A stretch of DNA of 10,272 nucleotides from NCBI GenBank assembly GCA_910585805.1, contig CAJUFB010000127.1, positions 1-10,272 on the forward strand, written 5' to 3'. The DNA is from an uncultured Acetatifactor sp. (GTDB lineage Bacteria; Bacillota; Clostridia; Lachnospirales; Lachnospiraceae). Below the pieces are notes generated by a model. The model made no database searches. It was given only the letters and a program-made list of their open reading frames with translations, and had not been told where the DNA came from. The position numbers were made by a program, and so were the translations under genes. This document shows, one piece after another, positions 1 through 5,896 of the stretch; the first letter of the stretch is position 1; each line of letters opens with the position of its first letter.

Positions 1-31
1 CATACAACCATATGGAAGGGTTATTCTTTTA

Positions 32-60
32 TTGAAAACTTTTAACTCACAAGTTAGAAA
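32..60 (+). promoter_or_regulatory. Possible promoter upstream of the kinase
   Basis: TTGAAA at 32-37 and TAGAAA at 55-60 are separated by exactly 17 bp. The -10 is a weak match. It would give a leader of about 230 nt that carries the 109-142 palindrome before the kinase start at 295. No better promoter was seen closer to the gene. Confidence 0.25.
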
Positions 61-108
61 AATATTCCTGACTTTCCCTTTAGGGGGCGATTGGAGAAGA
101 TGAAAAAT

Positions 109-142
109 CGTAACAGTTCAGCGCCCGGTCTGAACTGTTACG
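109..142. repeat. Perfect 12-bp inverted repeat with 10-nt loop
   Basis: CGTAACAGTTCA (109-120) and TGAACTGTTACG (131-142) are perfect reverse complements around the loop GCGCCCGGTC. The flanks GAAAAAT-like on both sides are not a U-tract, so it is a poor intrinsic terminator. The form (perfect stem, GC-rich loop, intergenic position) suits a dispersed REP-like palindrome or a leader hairpin. There is no second copy in this window, so the repeat status is not shown. Confidence 0.6.
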
Positions 143-294
143 AAAAATCAGGACCAATCCACAGACACTACCAAGAGATCGTCTGTCAAAGGACAGTTCT
201 TGAAAAGAAGGATTACAGGAAACCTGGGGAAAGCCATGAGGGGCATGGATCGGTGTTCAGGAAAAGACAAGCAAAGTCAGGATAGGAGAGCAAA

Positions 295-1116
295 TTGGAA
301 AATCAGATAAAAGGTGCGGCAGAAAGGTGGGGACTGAACCGTTGCGAAGAAATTTACTTACATCCCACAAAAGCAGTCTTATCGGCGGAGTCGGAGCGGT
401 TCGGCCCTGTCATTTTGAAAATAGACAGGAACATATCCCGGCTCAAATCCGAGCATCGGATGCTGACGGGGCTGTCCGGCAGGCATAGCTGCAGGGTATA
501 TGCCTATGACGAAAATGCCGGACTCCTTTTGGAGGAACGCATCTTTCCGGGGACCGTACTGCGCAGGGAAGCCTCCCTGGAAACGCGGATCAAGATATTT
601 TCCCGGATATTCCGTGAGATACATATGCCTGCCGGGGAGGGCGAGACTTATCTGGACTGGCTGGAGGGGATCTGCGATTATTGCAGGCGGAATTCTGTGG
701 ACCGGGAGGTTTCGGATCTGGCAGTCAGGGCGCGGGAAATCTGCGCGGAAGTGTTCGGGAAATATCCGGACCGGGTACTCCTCCACGGTGACCTGCACCA
801 TGACAACCTGCTGTCGAGAGACGACGGCAGCTATGCCATGATTGACCCGAAAGGGGTGATCGGCCCGGCAATCCTGGATCTGCCCCGGTTCATACTCAAT
901 GAACTGGATACGGAACACACATGTCCGCACAGGGAGCATATCCGGGAGGTGATACGGCTGCTTGGCGGACAGACAGGCTATCCCCAGGCGGATATCGGGA
1001 AGCTCTTCTTTATGGAGACGGTTCTGGAAAATATCTGGCGCCTGGAGGATGGCGATGAGATGGTCAGGGAAGAACTGGAGGTGGCTGCTGCCATAGGTCT
1101 GGAAAGCGGAGAATAA
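295..1116 (+). CDS. APH(6)/hydroxyurea kinase-like phosphotransferase
   Basis: A 273-residue kinase of the aminoglycoside phosphotransferase superfamily, expected to phosphorylate a small-molecule hydroxyl with ATP in the cytoplasm. Residues 39-43 (VILKI) provide the ATP-binding lysine strand. The Brenner motif is at 164-171 (HGDLHHDN: catalytic Asp166, Asn171). The metal-binding motif is at 183-188 (IDPKGV, Asp184). HGDLHHDN followed by IDPKG is the signature arrangement of the APH(6)/hydroxyurea resistance group (PF04655) that includes streptomycin 6-kinases, and the length fits. It starts with TTG at 295 behind GGAGAGC, which is the best-placed start. The natural substrate is unknown: homologues in anaerobic Firmicutes need not confer resistance. 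The stop is followed in frame by a GNAT remnant. Confidence 0.75.
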   Translation: MENQIKGAAERWGLNRCEEIYLHPTKAVLSAESERFGPVILKIDRNISRLKSEHRMLTGLSGRHSCRVYAYDENAGLLLEERIFPGTVLRREASLETRIKIFSRIFREIHMPAGEGETYLDWLEGICDYCRRNSVDREVSDLAVRAREICAEVFGKYPDRVLLHGDLHHDNLLSRDDGSYAMIDPKGVIGPAILDLPRFILNELDTEHTCPHREHIREVIRLLGGQTGYPQADIGKLFFMETVLENIWRLEDGDEMVREELEVAAAIGLESGE

Positions 1117-1272
1117 GAACTGGAAAAAGACTGTGCCCGGAACGGCATAGACCAATATTATCTGATTCGGGCCACAAATGAAGAGGCCGCCAGGTTCTAT
1201 GGCAATTTCCGGGGAGCCGAGATGCAGGATGTTCCCCTTTTGCGGAAATATCTGAAAGCGCAGGAGCCATAA
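1117..1272 (+). pseudogene. C-terminal remnant of a GNAT N-acetyltransferase
   Basis: Directly after the kinase stop codon, 51 further codons stay open in the same frame before TAA at 1270-1272. The translation includes LEKDCARNGIDQYYLI and then ATNEEAARFYGNF, ending in a short basic tail. This is the helix, strand, and N-x-x-A-x-x-F-Y pattern that closes a GNAT fold. There is no ATG with a ribosome binding site and the whole N-terminal acetyl-CoA binding part is missing, so it is a leftover of a deleted acetyltransferase gene. Stop readthrough would fuse it to the kinase, but nothing in the sequence indicates this is programmed. Confidence 0.6.
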
Positions 1273-1293
1273 GCAAAGGATTCCGGGGCTGTT

Positions 1294-1998
1294 TTAATGC
1301 AGAAGGAATCTTTCTTTATTCATCTTTTTAAAGGAGGACTTGCTGTTAAAATAGTCCCTCCGTCGCTTAATCATATCTAAAACCATTTTTTGTGCGGCTT
1401 CTTTAGTGGTCAAAAAGGGTTTGATAGAATTGATACAATGTTTGTAAAAGGTTTCATGCCACTCTATATAAATATCGCCCACATAAATGGATTTCTCTAA
1501 CAGATCCAGATAATTTTCAAATATCGTTAGGCCATTCTCAAAATCGCCTTTGAGAAAGCATAACATTGCCAAATCATAGACTTCCCAAAATCGTCGATTT
1601 TCCGGTAAATCGGATACCTTCTGTTCAAGGCACTTTTTCGCATAATCCATATCCTTAAATTTGCGGTATTCCATCACTTTCCGCAGGCCTGTTTCAGCAA
1701 ATTCTTCCATCTTTGCTTGAAATTCATCATCGTTTCCATCATAGCTGCAGAATTCATTTTCTCGATTCCCATAAGAATAAGATAATATATTGTTTAAGCT
1801 TTCGCTTTTCTCCCAAAAAAAGTCAATTCCAACTCCCAAATAAGAACCTTTGGACCAATTACTGGAATCAAACACAACAAAAATGACAAAGTATCCGTTG
1901 TCGTCTAACCAGGTTCTCGACGTTCCCTGTCGAAAAAGTCCCTTCGGTGCGAGTACTTTTTTTGCAGCCATATTGATTATTTTGTCATGCTGCCGCAT
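1294..1998 (-). CDS. DUF4304-like protein of unknown function
   Basis: A 234-residue protein read from the ATG at 1998. The frame stays open upstream to 2073, but that longer start lies on the promoter. AGGGGGA sits about 9 nt before the 1998 ATG, so the shorter form is preferred. The first ~110 residues (RQGTSRTWLDDNGYFVIFVV, then GVGIDFFW) resemble the beta-sheet pattern of DUF4304 proteins: a positively charged start, a W/Y strand and a long hydrophobic strand. The rest is helical, with a TPR-like stretch around residues 135-165. No signal peptide or membrane span is seen. The gene is clearly more AT-rich than its neighbours, which suggests recent transfer. DUF4304-like proteins often sit in accessory loci, sometimes as immunity proteins, but no toxin gene is visible here. 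Confidence 0.75.
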   Translation of the reverse strand: MRQHDKIINMAAKKVLAPKGLFRQGTSRTWLDDNGYFVIFVVFDSSNWSKGSYLGVGIDFFWEKSESLNNILSYSYGNRENEFCSYDGNDDEFQAKMEEFAETGLRKVMEYRKFKDMDYAKKCLEQKVSDLPENRRFWEVYDLAMLCFLKGDFENGLTIFENYLDLLEKSIYVGDIYIEWHETFYKHCINSIKPFLTTKEAAQKMVLDMIKRRRDYFNSKSSFKKMNKERFLLH

Positions 1999-2044
1999 AA
2001 TATTATTCCCCCTAACCTTGGATCTTCCATTCCGTACAGGGAAA

Positions 2045-2073
2045 ATTGTAACATACCAAAGCGGGAAAAACAA
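2045..2073 (-). promoter_or_regulatory. Promoter of the DUF4304-like gene
   Basis: On the minus strand TTGTTT (2073-2068) and TACAAT (2050-2045) are separated by exactly 17 bp. Transcription would begin near 2038, giving a leader of about 40 nt to the ATG at 1998. This excludes the longer reading frame start at 2073. Confidence 0.6.
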
Positions 2074-2138
2074 CAGGCATATGACGCCGTTTTATCTGCC
2101 TGTCCAGGCGGTCAGGGAATGAGGCCAAACAGCGCAAA

Positions 2139-2174
2139 TTGGCACTGGAAACGGAAAGGGGAATATAGTATAAT
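2139..2174 (+). promoter_or_regulatory. Likely promoter of the flavodoxin-like gene
   Basis: TTGGCA at 2139-2144 is followed by the overlapping -10 candidates TATAGT (2164-2169, spacer 19) and TATAAT (2169-2174, spacer 24). The spacers are not ideal, but the TATAGTATAAT block is the strongest -10 in the gap and lies about 80 nt before the ATG at 2255. Confidence 0.4.
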
Positions 2175-2254
2175 AAGTTTGGACAGCAGATTTTCAACAT
2201 AAGGTTTCCGGAGCGGATTTGGAAACGGGAGATACTTTTCGGAAAGGGAAAGCC

Positions 2255-2833
2255 ATGGATAATCTGATTATCAGTTTTTCGGGCAGAAAGAATGGAAATT
2301 GTGATCAAATCGGGCAGTACATAGCGTCGGCAGGGTCCGGTAATGACAAAGTAGTCCGGTTCAGGGAACTGAATGCGCATCCCTGCTGCGGATGTGAATA
2401 TGAATGCTTTGGCGGCGTATGTAAGTACAGGGAAGATGATGTTTACAGCTTGTACGGCGAAATGTGCCGTTATGACAGGGTTATTCTGGTTGTGCCCATG
2501 TACTGCGGAAATCCGGCCTCCCTGTATTTTATTTTTCATGAGCGCTGCCAGGATTATTTCAGCCATAATGAGAGCAGCTATGAGGAAGTTGTTAAACGTC
2601 TGTACATTATAGGTGTGTACGGTAAAGCGGAAGCTTCTCCGGATTTTGTGCCCTGTCTGGAGAAGTGGTTTGAAGGCAGCGGATATTCAGGGCGGGTACT
2701 GGGAATTGAACGGCATTTGTATGGACAGAAGATTGGTGATCGTGTTCTGGATGTGGCGGAAGTGGCGGAGAAAATCGGGCAATTTTTAAAGCAGGAGAGA
2801 AGCGCTGCCTGTAAAGAGGCAGAGGGGAAATGA
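2255..2833 (+). CDS. Flavodoxin-fold NAD(P)H-dependent FMN reductase, Isf-like
   Basis: A 192-residue flavoprotein of the NADPH-dependent FMN reductase/iron-sulfur flavoprotein type, expected to move electrons through bound FMN in the cytoplasm. Residues 4-20 form strand 1 and the phosphate-binding loop (SFSGRKNGN). Residues 44-56 hold a compact cysteine group (Cys44, 45, 47, 51, 56; CCGCEYECFGGVC) like the Isf iron-sulfur motif. Residues 76-90 (VILVVPMYCGNPASL) are the second flavin loop. The ATG at 2255 behind GGAAAGGG is preferred over the upstream in-frame ATG at 2219, because the fold begins right after it. The physiological electron partner is unknown. It is divergently placed from the DUF4304-like gene. 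Confidence 0.75.
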   Translation: MDNLIISFSGRKNGNCDQIGQYIASAGSGNDKVVRFRELNAHPCCGCEYECFGGVCKYREDDVYSLYGEMCRYDRVILVVPMYCGNPASLYFIFHERCQDYFSHNESSYEEVVKRLYIIGVYGKAEASPDFVPCLEKWFEGSGYSGRVLGIERHLYGQKIGDRVLDVAEVAEKIGQFLKQERSAACKEAEGK

Positions 2834-2900
2834 GGCAGGTGAAAAAGAGGAAATAATGTCCCGGGCCAATGGAAAACCGCAAAAAGAAGGAGAGAGTGGG

Positions 2901-3038
2901 ATGAGTTACGACTTAATGGTATTTGAAAAGACAAAAGCGCCTGATACAAGAGAGGCATTTATGGCTGCGGTAATCCTCCTGGGCATAGGGCACATCGGCA
3001 TTCATCTGATGCATAGAAAAGAGGCAGTTGGGGAGTGA
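2901..3038 (+). pseudogene. Truncated gene keeping a conserved N-terminus (MSYDLMVFEKTKAP)
   Basis: AAGGAG at 2887-2892 lies 8 nt before the ATG at 2901, a strong initiation signal. The first ~22 residues (MSYDLMVFEKTKAPDTREAF) match my memory of the N-terminus of a larger family of uncharacterised bacterial proteins of well over 100 residues. After residue 22 the sequence changes to a short hydrophobic stretch (AVILLGIGHIGIHL) and stops at residue 45. This suggests an internal deletion or replacement that left the 5' end. It could still produce a 45-residue peptide with one hydrophobic segment. Family recall is from memory only. Confidence 0.45.
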
Positions 3039-3134
3039 ATCTGCGTATTATACAGGGCAGTATCCGGGAGCACTGGCGGAGATCTAAAGGTTTTGAAAAG
3101 TCTGGACTCAAGCAGAAATATGGAGGAAAACCGG

Positions 3135-3410
3135 ATGAAAATAGCGTTGGCATCGGCAAAACATCTTTACCGAAGGGTTTCAAAGGGGTGGAAGGAATAC
3201 TGGAGGACAGACAGCCATTACCGGGAAGGGGACATGGGATTATTTCATGAAAATGGGGATTTTGCTCTGGAAATCGGCTGTTTTGAAAGAAGGATAGGAC
3301 TATGGGGTGTGAAAAAAGTCCGTCCTGTGCTTCCAAAGACAACGGTTTGGGACCACATTTCGTTGTCTTCTGCAGAAAGCCGCGACTTTTTCACACCCCC
3401 AACCAATTAA
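3135..3410 (+). CDS. Doubtful small ORF running into an inverted-repeat element
   Basis: An ORF of 91 codons starts at ATG 3135, 8 nt behind GGAGG (3122-3126). Residues 1-58 look protein-like (basic and aromatic-rich, for example KGWKEYWRTD), but I recognise no family. The last ~33 codons lie inside the inverted-repeat element at 3304-3399, so the original C-terminus is probably lost or replaced. There is no evidence of translation other than the ribosome binding site. Confidence 0.3.
   Translation: MKIALASAKHLYRRVSKGWKEYWRTDSHYREGDMGLFHENGDFALEIGCFERRIGLWGVKKVRPVLPKTTVWDHISLSSAESRDFFTPPTN
3304..3399. repeat. Inverted-repeat element (~96 bp), nested palindrome, MITE-like
   Basis: Outer arms GGGGTGTGAAAAAAGTC (3304-3320) and GACTTTTTCACACCCC (3384-3399) pair except for one extra A. 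Inside them AAGACAACG (3336-3344) pairs perfectly with CGTTGTCTT (3361-3369) around a 16-nt loop. No target-site duplication is obvious. It lies between the end of the doubtful ORF and the 3' end of hicB. It could be a miniature inverted-repeat element, or a bidirectional transcription barrier between convergent genes. Confidence 0.5.
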
Positions 3411-3817
3411 GCATGCTGTTTTTGTTGGTAGAGGGCGGTTAAGGAATCTTGAAGCACCTGTGAAAAGTTAATATGGTTATTTTCAGCAAACGTATTGAGC
3501 CATGCGGGAATGGTAAGATTTTTTCTTACAGCTTTTTCACCATACTTTTCAGCATAGGCATCCATATCCAGAACCAACATGCTTACGAAACCGCCGGCTT
3601 CCGGGATAATGTTTTCCAATGGGCTTGCTTCGGGCGCGGGTTTTCCGTCCTCCAGTTCGTCAAGAACCCAGCCGGATGCGGCATCAGTACCCATAAGGAT
3701 AGCTTCGGCCAAGGTGCTGCCTTCACTGACACAGCCGGGAAGATCTGGAACTTCAACGGTAAATCCTCCTTTTTTTTCTTCACAAGGATAGAAACAAGCG
3801 GGATAAGTTAATTTCAT
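3407..3817 (-). CDS. hicB: HicB-family antitoxin
   Basis: A 136-residue type II antitoxin. Residues 4-60 form the HicB partial RNase H-like fold (YPACFYPCEEKKGGFTVEVP, then DLPGCVSEG and the helix with TLAEAILMG), which binds and blocks HicA. Residues 95-128 (for example VRKNLTIPAWLNTFAENN and the following helix) have the pattern of a ribbon-helix-helix DNA-binding tail, so it should also repress its own promoter. The start at 3817 has AAAGGAGG 8 nt upstream. The gene follows hicA by 37 nt on the same strand, the usual toxin-first order. The reading frame is intact although hicA is frameshifted. Confidence 0.85.
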   Translation of the reverse strand: MKLTYPACFYPCEEKKGGFTVEVPDLPGCVSEGSTLAEAILMGTDAASGWVLDELEDGKPAPEASPLENIIPEAGGFVSMLVLDMDAYAEKYGEKAVRKNLTIPAWLNTFAENNHINFSQVLQDSLTALYQQKQHA

Positions 3818-3854
3818 AGAAGAATCCTCCTTTATGGTGTTGCAGTACCAGGCT

Positions 3855-4033
3855 TTAGAGCCCGGCCTGCTTTAAAATAGATTTAATTGTACGGGGGTCA
3901 AGGTTTCCGGGATGATTTGGAATGGAAACCTTGCCAGGTTTTATTGGATGGATGTAAGCATAGTGGGAACCTTTTGCTTTCTTGAATTGCCATCCATCCG
4001 CTAATAATATTTTTCTATTTCCCGAAATCTCAT
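3855..4033 (-). pseudogene. hicA: hicA toxin gene with a one-base frameshift in an A-run
   Basis: The ATG at 4033 has a perfect AAGGAG 8 nt upstream. The zero frame reads MRFREIEK, then YY and stops at TAG (4003-4001). If one base is added at the A5 run (4014-4010), or the ribosome slips -1 there, the frame continues MRFREIEKILLADGWQFKKA, then KGSHYAYIHPIKPGKV and ends TIKSILKQAGL at 3855. That is a full 59-residue HicA with the GSH motif (catalytic histidine), the glycine-tryptophan strand and the canonical C-terminus. HicA is a double-stranded RNA-binding-fold mRNA interferase. Options are a genuine loss-of-function deletion (A6 to A5), slippage-dependent expression on an AAA codon, or a sequencing error in a homopolymer. 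Confidence 0.75.
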
Positions 4034-4055
4034 GCTGTAATCTCCTTGCAATTAT

Positions 4056-4084
4056 ATCATACGCATAATGCGCATAAATGTCAA
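4056..4084 (-). promoter_or_regulatory. hicAB promoter with ATGCG-repeat operator candidate
   Basis: On the minus strand TTGACA (4084-4079) and TATGAT (4061-4056) are 17 bp apart, a near-consensus promoter. An alternative -10, TATAAT, lies at 4056-4051. The spacer holds ATGCGCAT (4075-4068), itself a palindrome, and ATGCGTAT (4066-4059) one base away, which together also form an imperfect inverted repeat. This is a natural position for HicB autorepression. Confidence 0.6.
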
Positions 4085-4154
4085 GGGGGATTTGAAACTT
4101 GAAGAAATTTAGAGAGAGAAAAGACTTAACTTAACGGAGGAAAGGTTTAAGTAA

Positions 4155-4250
4155 ATGACATTAGCATATGGAGGAGCATTTTTTCAGGATGGAAGCGTGC
4201 AGGCGGAGCTGCCTGTGAGGAGCACCGGGCTGCCTGCAGTGGAGATATAG
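4155..4250 (+). CDS. Small ORF upstream of the HAD gene
   Basis: A 31-codon ORF (begins MTLAYGGAFF, ends GLPAVEI) with AAAGG about 9 nt and GGAGG 14 nt upstream of the ATG. Its stop at 4248-4250 overlaps the AGGAGGG ribosome binding site of the HAD gene, a layout compatible with translational coupling or a leader peptide. An overlapping 16-codon ORF in another frame (start 4170) is equally possible. No family is recognised and it may be chance. Confidence 0.2.
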   Translation: MTLAYGGAFFQDGSVQAELPVRSTGLPAVEI

Positions 4251-4268
4251 GAGGGTTGGAAACCACAG

Positions 4269-5015
4269 ATGATAAGCGCAATTATTTTTGATATGGACGG
4301 TACTTTGTACAATGAGACAGATGTAAAAATGACGGCGGAACTGGAAACGGCAGTGTACCTGGCCGGATGCTGCGACAGCTCCCCGGAGGCGGTTTACGAC
4401 ATTTTCCGAAAGGTGAAATCTCGGGTGACAAGCGCCTGCAGGGGCCGGCCGGAGGCAAACGACAGAGCTAAATGGTATGATGCGGTCCTGGAGGAACTGG
4501 GAGTCACCCATGTCACGGGGGCGGAATTGGCGGAATGCTATTGGCAGGCAGTGTATGACAATATGAAGCCTTTTGCGGATTTCCTCTACGTGCTGCCCGG
4601 GCTGCAGGAAAAGTACGGATTGTATTTGCTGACAGATGAGCTGTGGGCAATACAGGAGCGGAAGCTCCAATGTCTGGGACTGGAGCATGTGTTCCTGGAA
4701 ACCGTGTCGGCGCAGGAAATCGGGTCCACAAAACCAAGTGAGAAATGTTACAGGTATATCACAGAAATCATCGGTGAACCGGTAGAAAATATACTGGTAG
4801 TGGGAGATAATCCCGGAGCGGACATCAGGGGCGGAAACCTGGCAGGGATGCACACGGCCTGGCTGAAGCGGGGCAAATACCATTATTATCAGCAGGAACC
4901 GGAGGAAAAGCCGGAGATTGTTTTTACCAATTACTTACAATTGCCGGGGAAAATAGAAGCGTTGGAGCAGAGGCGCCATTTTCAGGCCGAAAAAAGCGGA
5001 GGAAGGCTTTTTTAA
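4269..5015 (+). CDS. HAD-superfamily hydrolase (phosphatase-like)
   Basis: A 248-residue cytoplasmic HAD hydrolase with all four motifs. Motif I is DMDGT at 8-12 (nucleophile Asp8, acid/base Asp10). Motif II is LLTDE with Thr122. Motif III is Lys155 in STKPSEKC. Motif IV is VVGDNPGADIRGG at 177-189 (Asp180, Asp185). Residues 15-100 form a helical C1-type cap, as in phosphoglycolate phosphatase-like and YjjG-like enzymes. The substrate, probably a small phosphate ester, cannot be read from sequence. AGGAGGG lies 13 nt before the ATG. The last ~15 residues overlap, in another frame, the remnant of a DUF3788 gene, so the C-terminal tail was probably created by the deletion that joined the two. 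Confidence 0.85.
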   Translation: MISAIIFDMDGTLYNETDVKMTAELETAVYLAGCCDSSPEAVYDIFRKVKSRVTSACRGRPEANDRAKWYDAVLEELGVTHVTGAELAECYWQAVYDNMKPFADFLYVLPGLQEKYGLYLLTDELWAIQERKLQCLGLEHVFLETVSAQEIGSTKPSEKCYRYITEIIGEPVENILVVGDNPGADIRGGNLAGMHTAWLKRGKYHYYQQEPEEKPEIVFTNYLQLPGKIEALEQRRHFQAEKSGGRLF

Positions 5016-5211
5016 AGTTCTGGTGGTGGTAGGGCAAAAAGAAAAAGCGCCGGTGGAGGCAATATTGCCGGAATGTACCGCTGCATTAGGGAATCTATAT
5101 AGGGAGACACAGGAAGGAAACGGCCAGAGATGGCTGATGATCGACATAGAGGACAAGGATGGTTTGTATCAAGATGTTTTCCGCCTGATCAAAATCCGCA
5201 GATACAGTTAA
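4984..5211 (+). pseudogene. C-terminal remnant of a DUF3788 protein
   Basis: In a frame different from the HAD gene, the translation runs AEEGFFKVLVVVGQKEKAPV, then AILPECTAALGNLYRETQEG, then NGQRWLMIDIEDKDGLYQDV, ending in FRLIKIRR at 5211. The LVVVGQKEK strand, the LYRETQEGNGQRWLMI block and the DVxRLIxIRR end are the C-terminal half of DUF3788 family proteins as I recall them. The N-terminal half is absent: this frame has a stop (TAG) just upstream, within the HAD gene. The only internal start is GTG at 5023 without a ribosome binding site. It is best read as a deletion remnant. Confidence 0.6.
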
Positions 5212-5446
5212 AGTTCTCTTGTGCAGGACTGCCAATGCAGCGGTGCCCAGGTAGCCACAGGCAAGCGTATGTACTGTGCACTGTACGGTGGTAGGTTATA
5301 TCTTTAGGAAGTGATGTTTCACACAAAATTGCAGGGCAGCCTGTCTGCATTGTTGGGGAAGCGCCGATGGGGCGTGCCGGGATTGATCTGCAGCAGACTG
5401 CAGTATAGGAACAATTGATCAAATAGAAATCAGGAGGTACACAGGA
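5212..5446 (+). other. Intergenic stretch with possible coding scraps
   Basis: No gene with a start signal is seen here. One frame in the second half, ending TAG near 5406, reads DVSHKIAGQPVCIVGEAPMG and then RAGIDLQQTAV with coding-like codon choice and no start, which hints at a further decayed gene. The palindrome TTGATCAA lies near 5416-5423. No convincing promoter for the DUF3795 gene could be fixed. Confidence 0.3.
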
Positions 5447-5779
5447 ATGAAAGAAATGATTGGATATTGTGGGTTGGACTGTGAAAAATGCGACGCATAC
5501 CTTGCGACAATCCATGACGATCAGGCATTGCGTGAAAAAACGGCAAAATTATGGGCAGAGTTAAATGGCGCGCCCATTCAGCCGGAACATATCAACTGTC
5601 AGGGATGCCGTGTTGACGGGATCAAAACGGTATTTTGCGACAGCATGTGCGAAATTCGCCAGTGCGCGCTGAAAAAGAGTGTGGCCACATGCGGGGACTG
5701 TCCGGAACTGGAAAACTGCCGGACTGTGGGAGAGGTTCTTTCAAACAATCCCGAAATTCTGGAGAATTTGAAAGAATAA
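5447..5779 (+). CDS. DUF3795 cysteine-rich protein
   Basis: A 110-residue protein with the DUF3795 opening YCGLDCEKCDAY (Cys8, Cys12, Cys15), followed by NCQGCR, FCDSMCEIRQC and CGDCPELENC. The many paired cysteines suggest metal (zinc or iron-sulfur) binding. No signal peptide or membrane span is present, so it should be cytoplasmic. The ATG follows AGGAGG at about 11 nt. Family function is unknown. Length is normal for the family. It precedes the WYL regulator by 117 nt; co-transcription is possible, since no terminator was seen between them. Confidence 0.8.
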   Translation: MKEMIGYCGLDCEKCDAYLATIHDDQALREKTAKLWAELNGAPIQPEHINCQGCRVDGIKTVFCDSMCEIRQCALKKSVATCGDCPELENCRTVGEVLSNNPEILENLKE

Positions 5780-5896
5780 ACAGCAGAGCCGGTGTGGCCA
5801 GCAGAGAATCGGAAATGAGACGGAAAGGATCCGGATATCAGATGACGGGAAAGCAGGAAAAGAACAGGTGATATAAGGACAGGAGGGAACCAGTGG

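Noticed and set aside
91..285. 64-codon plus-strand ORF starting with TTG
   Set aside because: It runs through the 109-142 palindrome, has low-complexity polar composition and no ribosome binding site that fits.
379..1155. 258-codon minus-strand ORF
   Set aside because: Antisense shadow of the kinase; the plus strand carries clear kinase motifs.
1273..1320. Terminator hairpin after the DUF4304-like gene (GGATTCC/GGAATC pairs)
   Set aside because: The stem is short with a bulge, overlaps the stop codon and has only a short T-run, so it is not convincing.
2012..2566. 184-codon minus-strand ORF overlapping the flavodoxin-like gene
   Set aside because: Crosses two promoters and a gene with clear flavin and cysteine motifs on the other strand.
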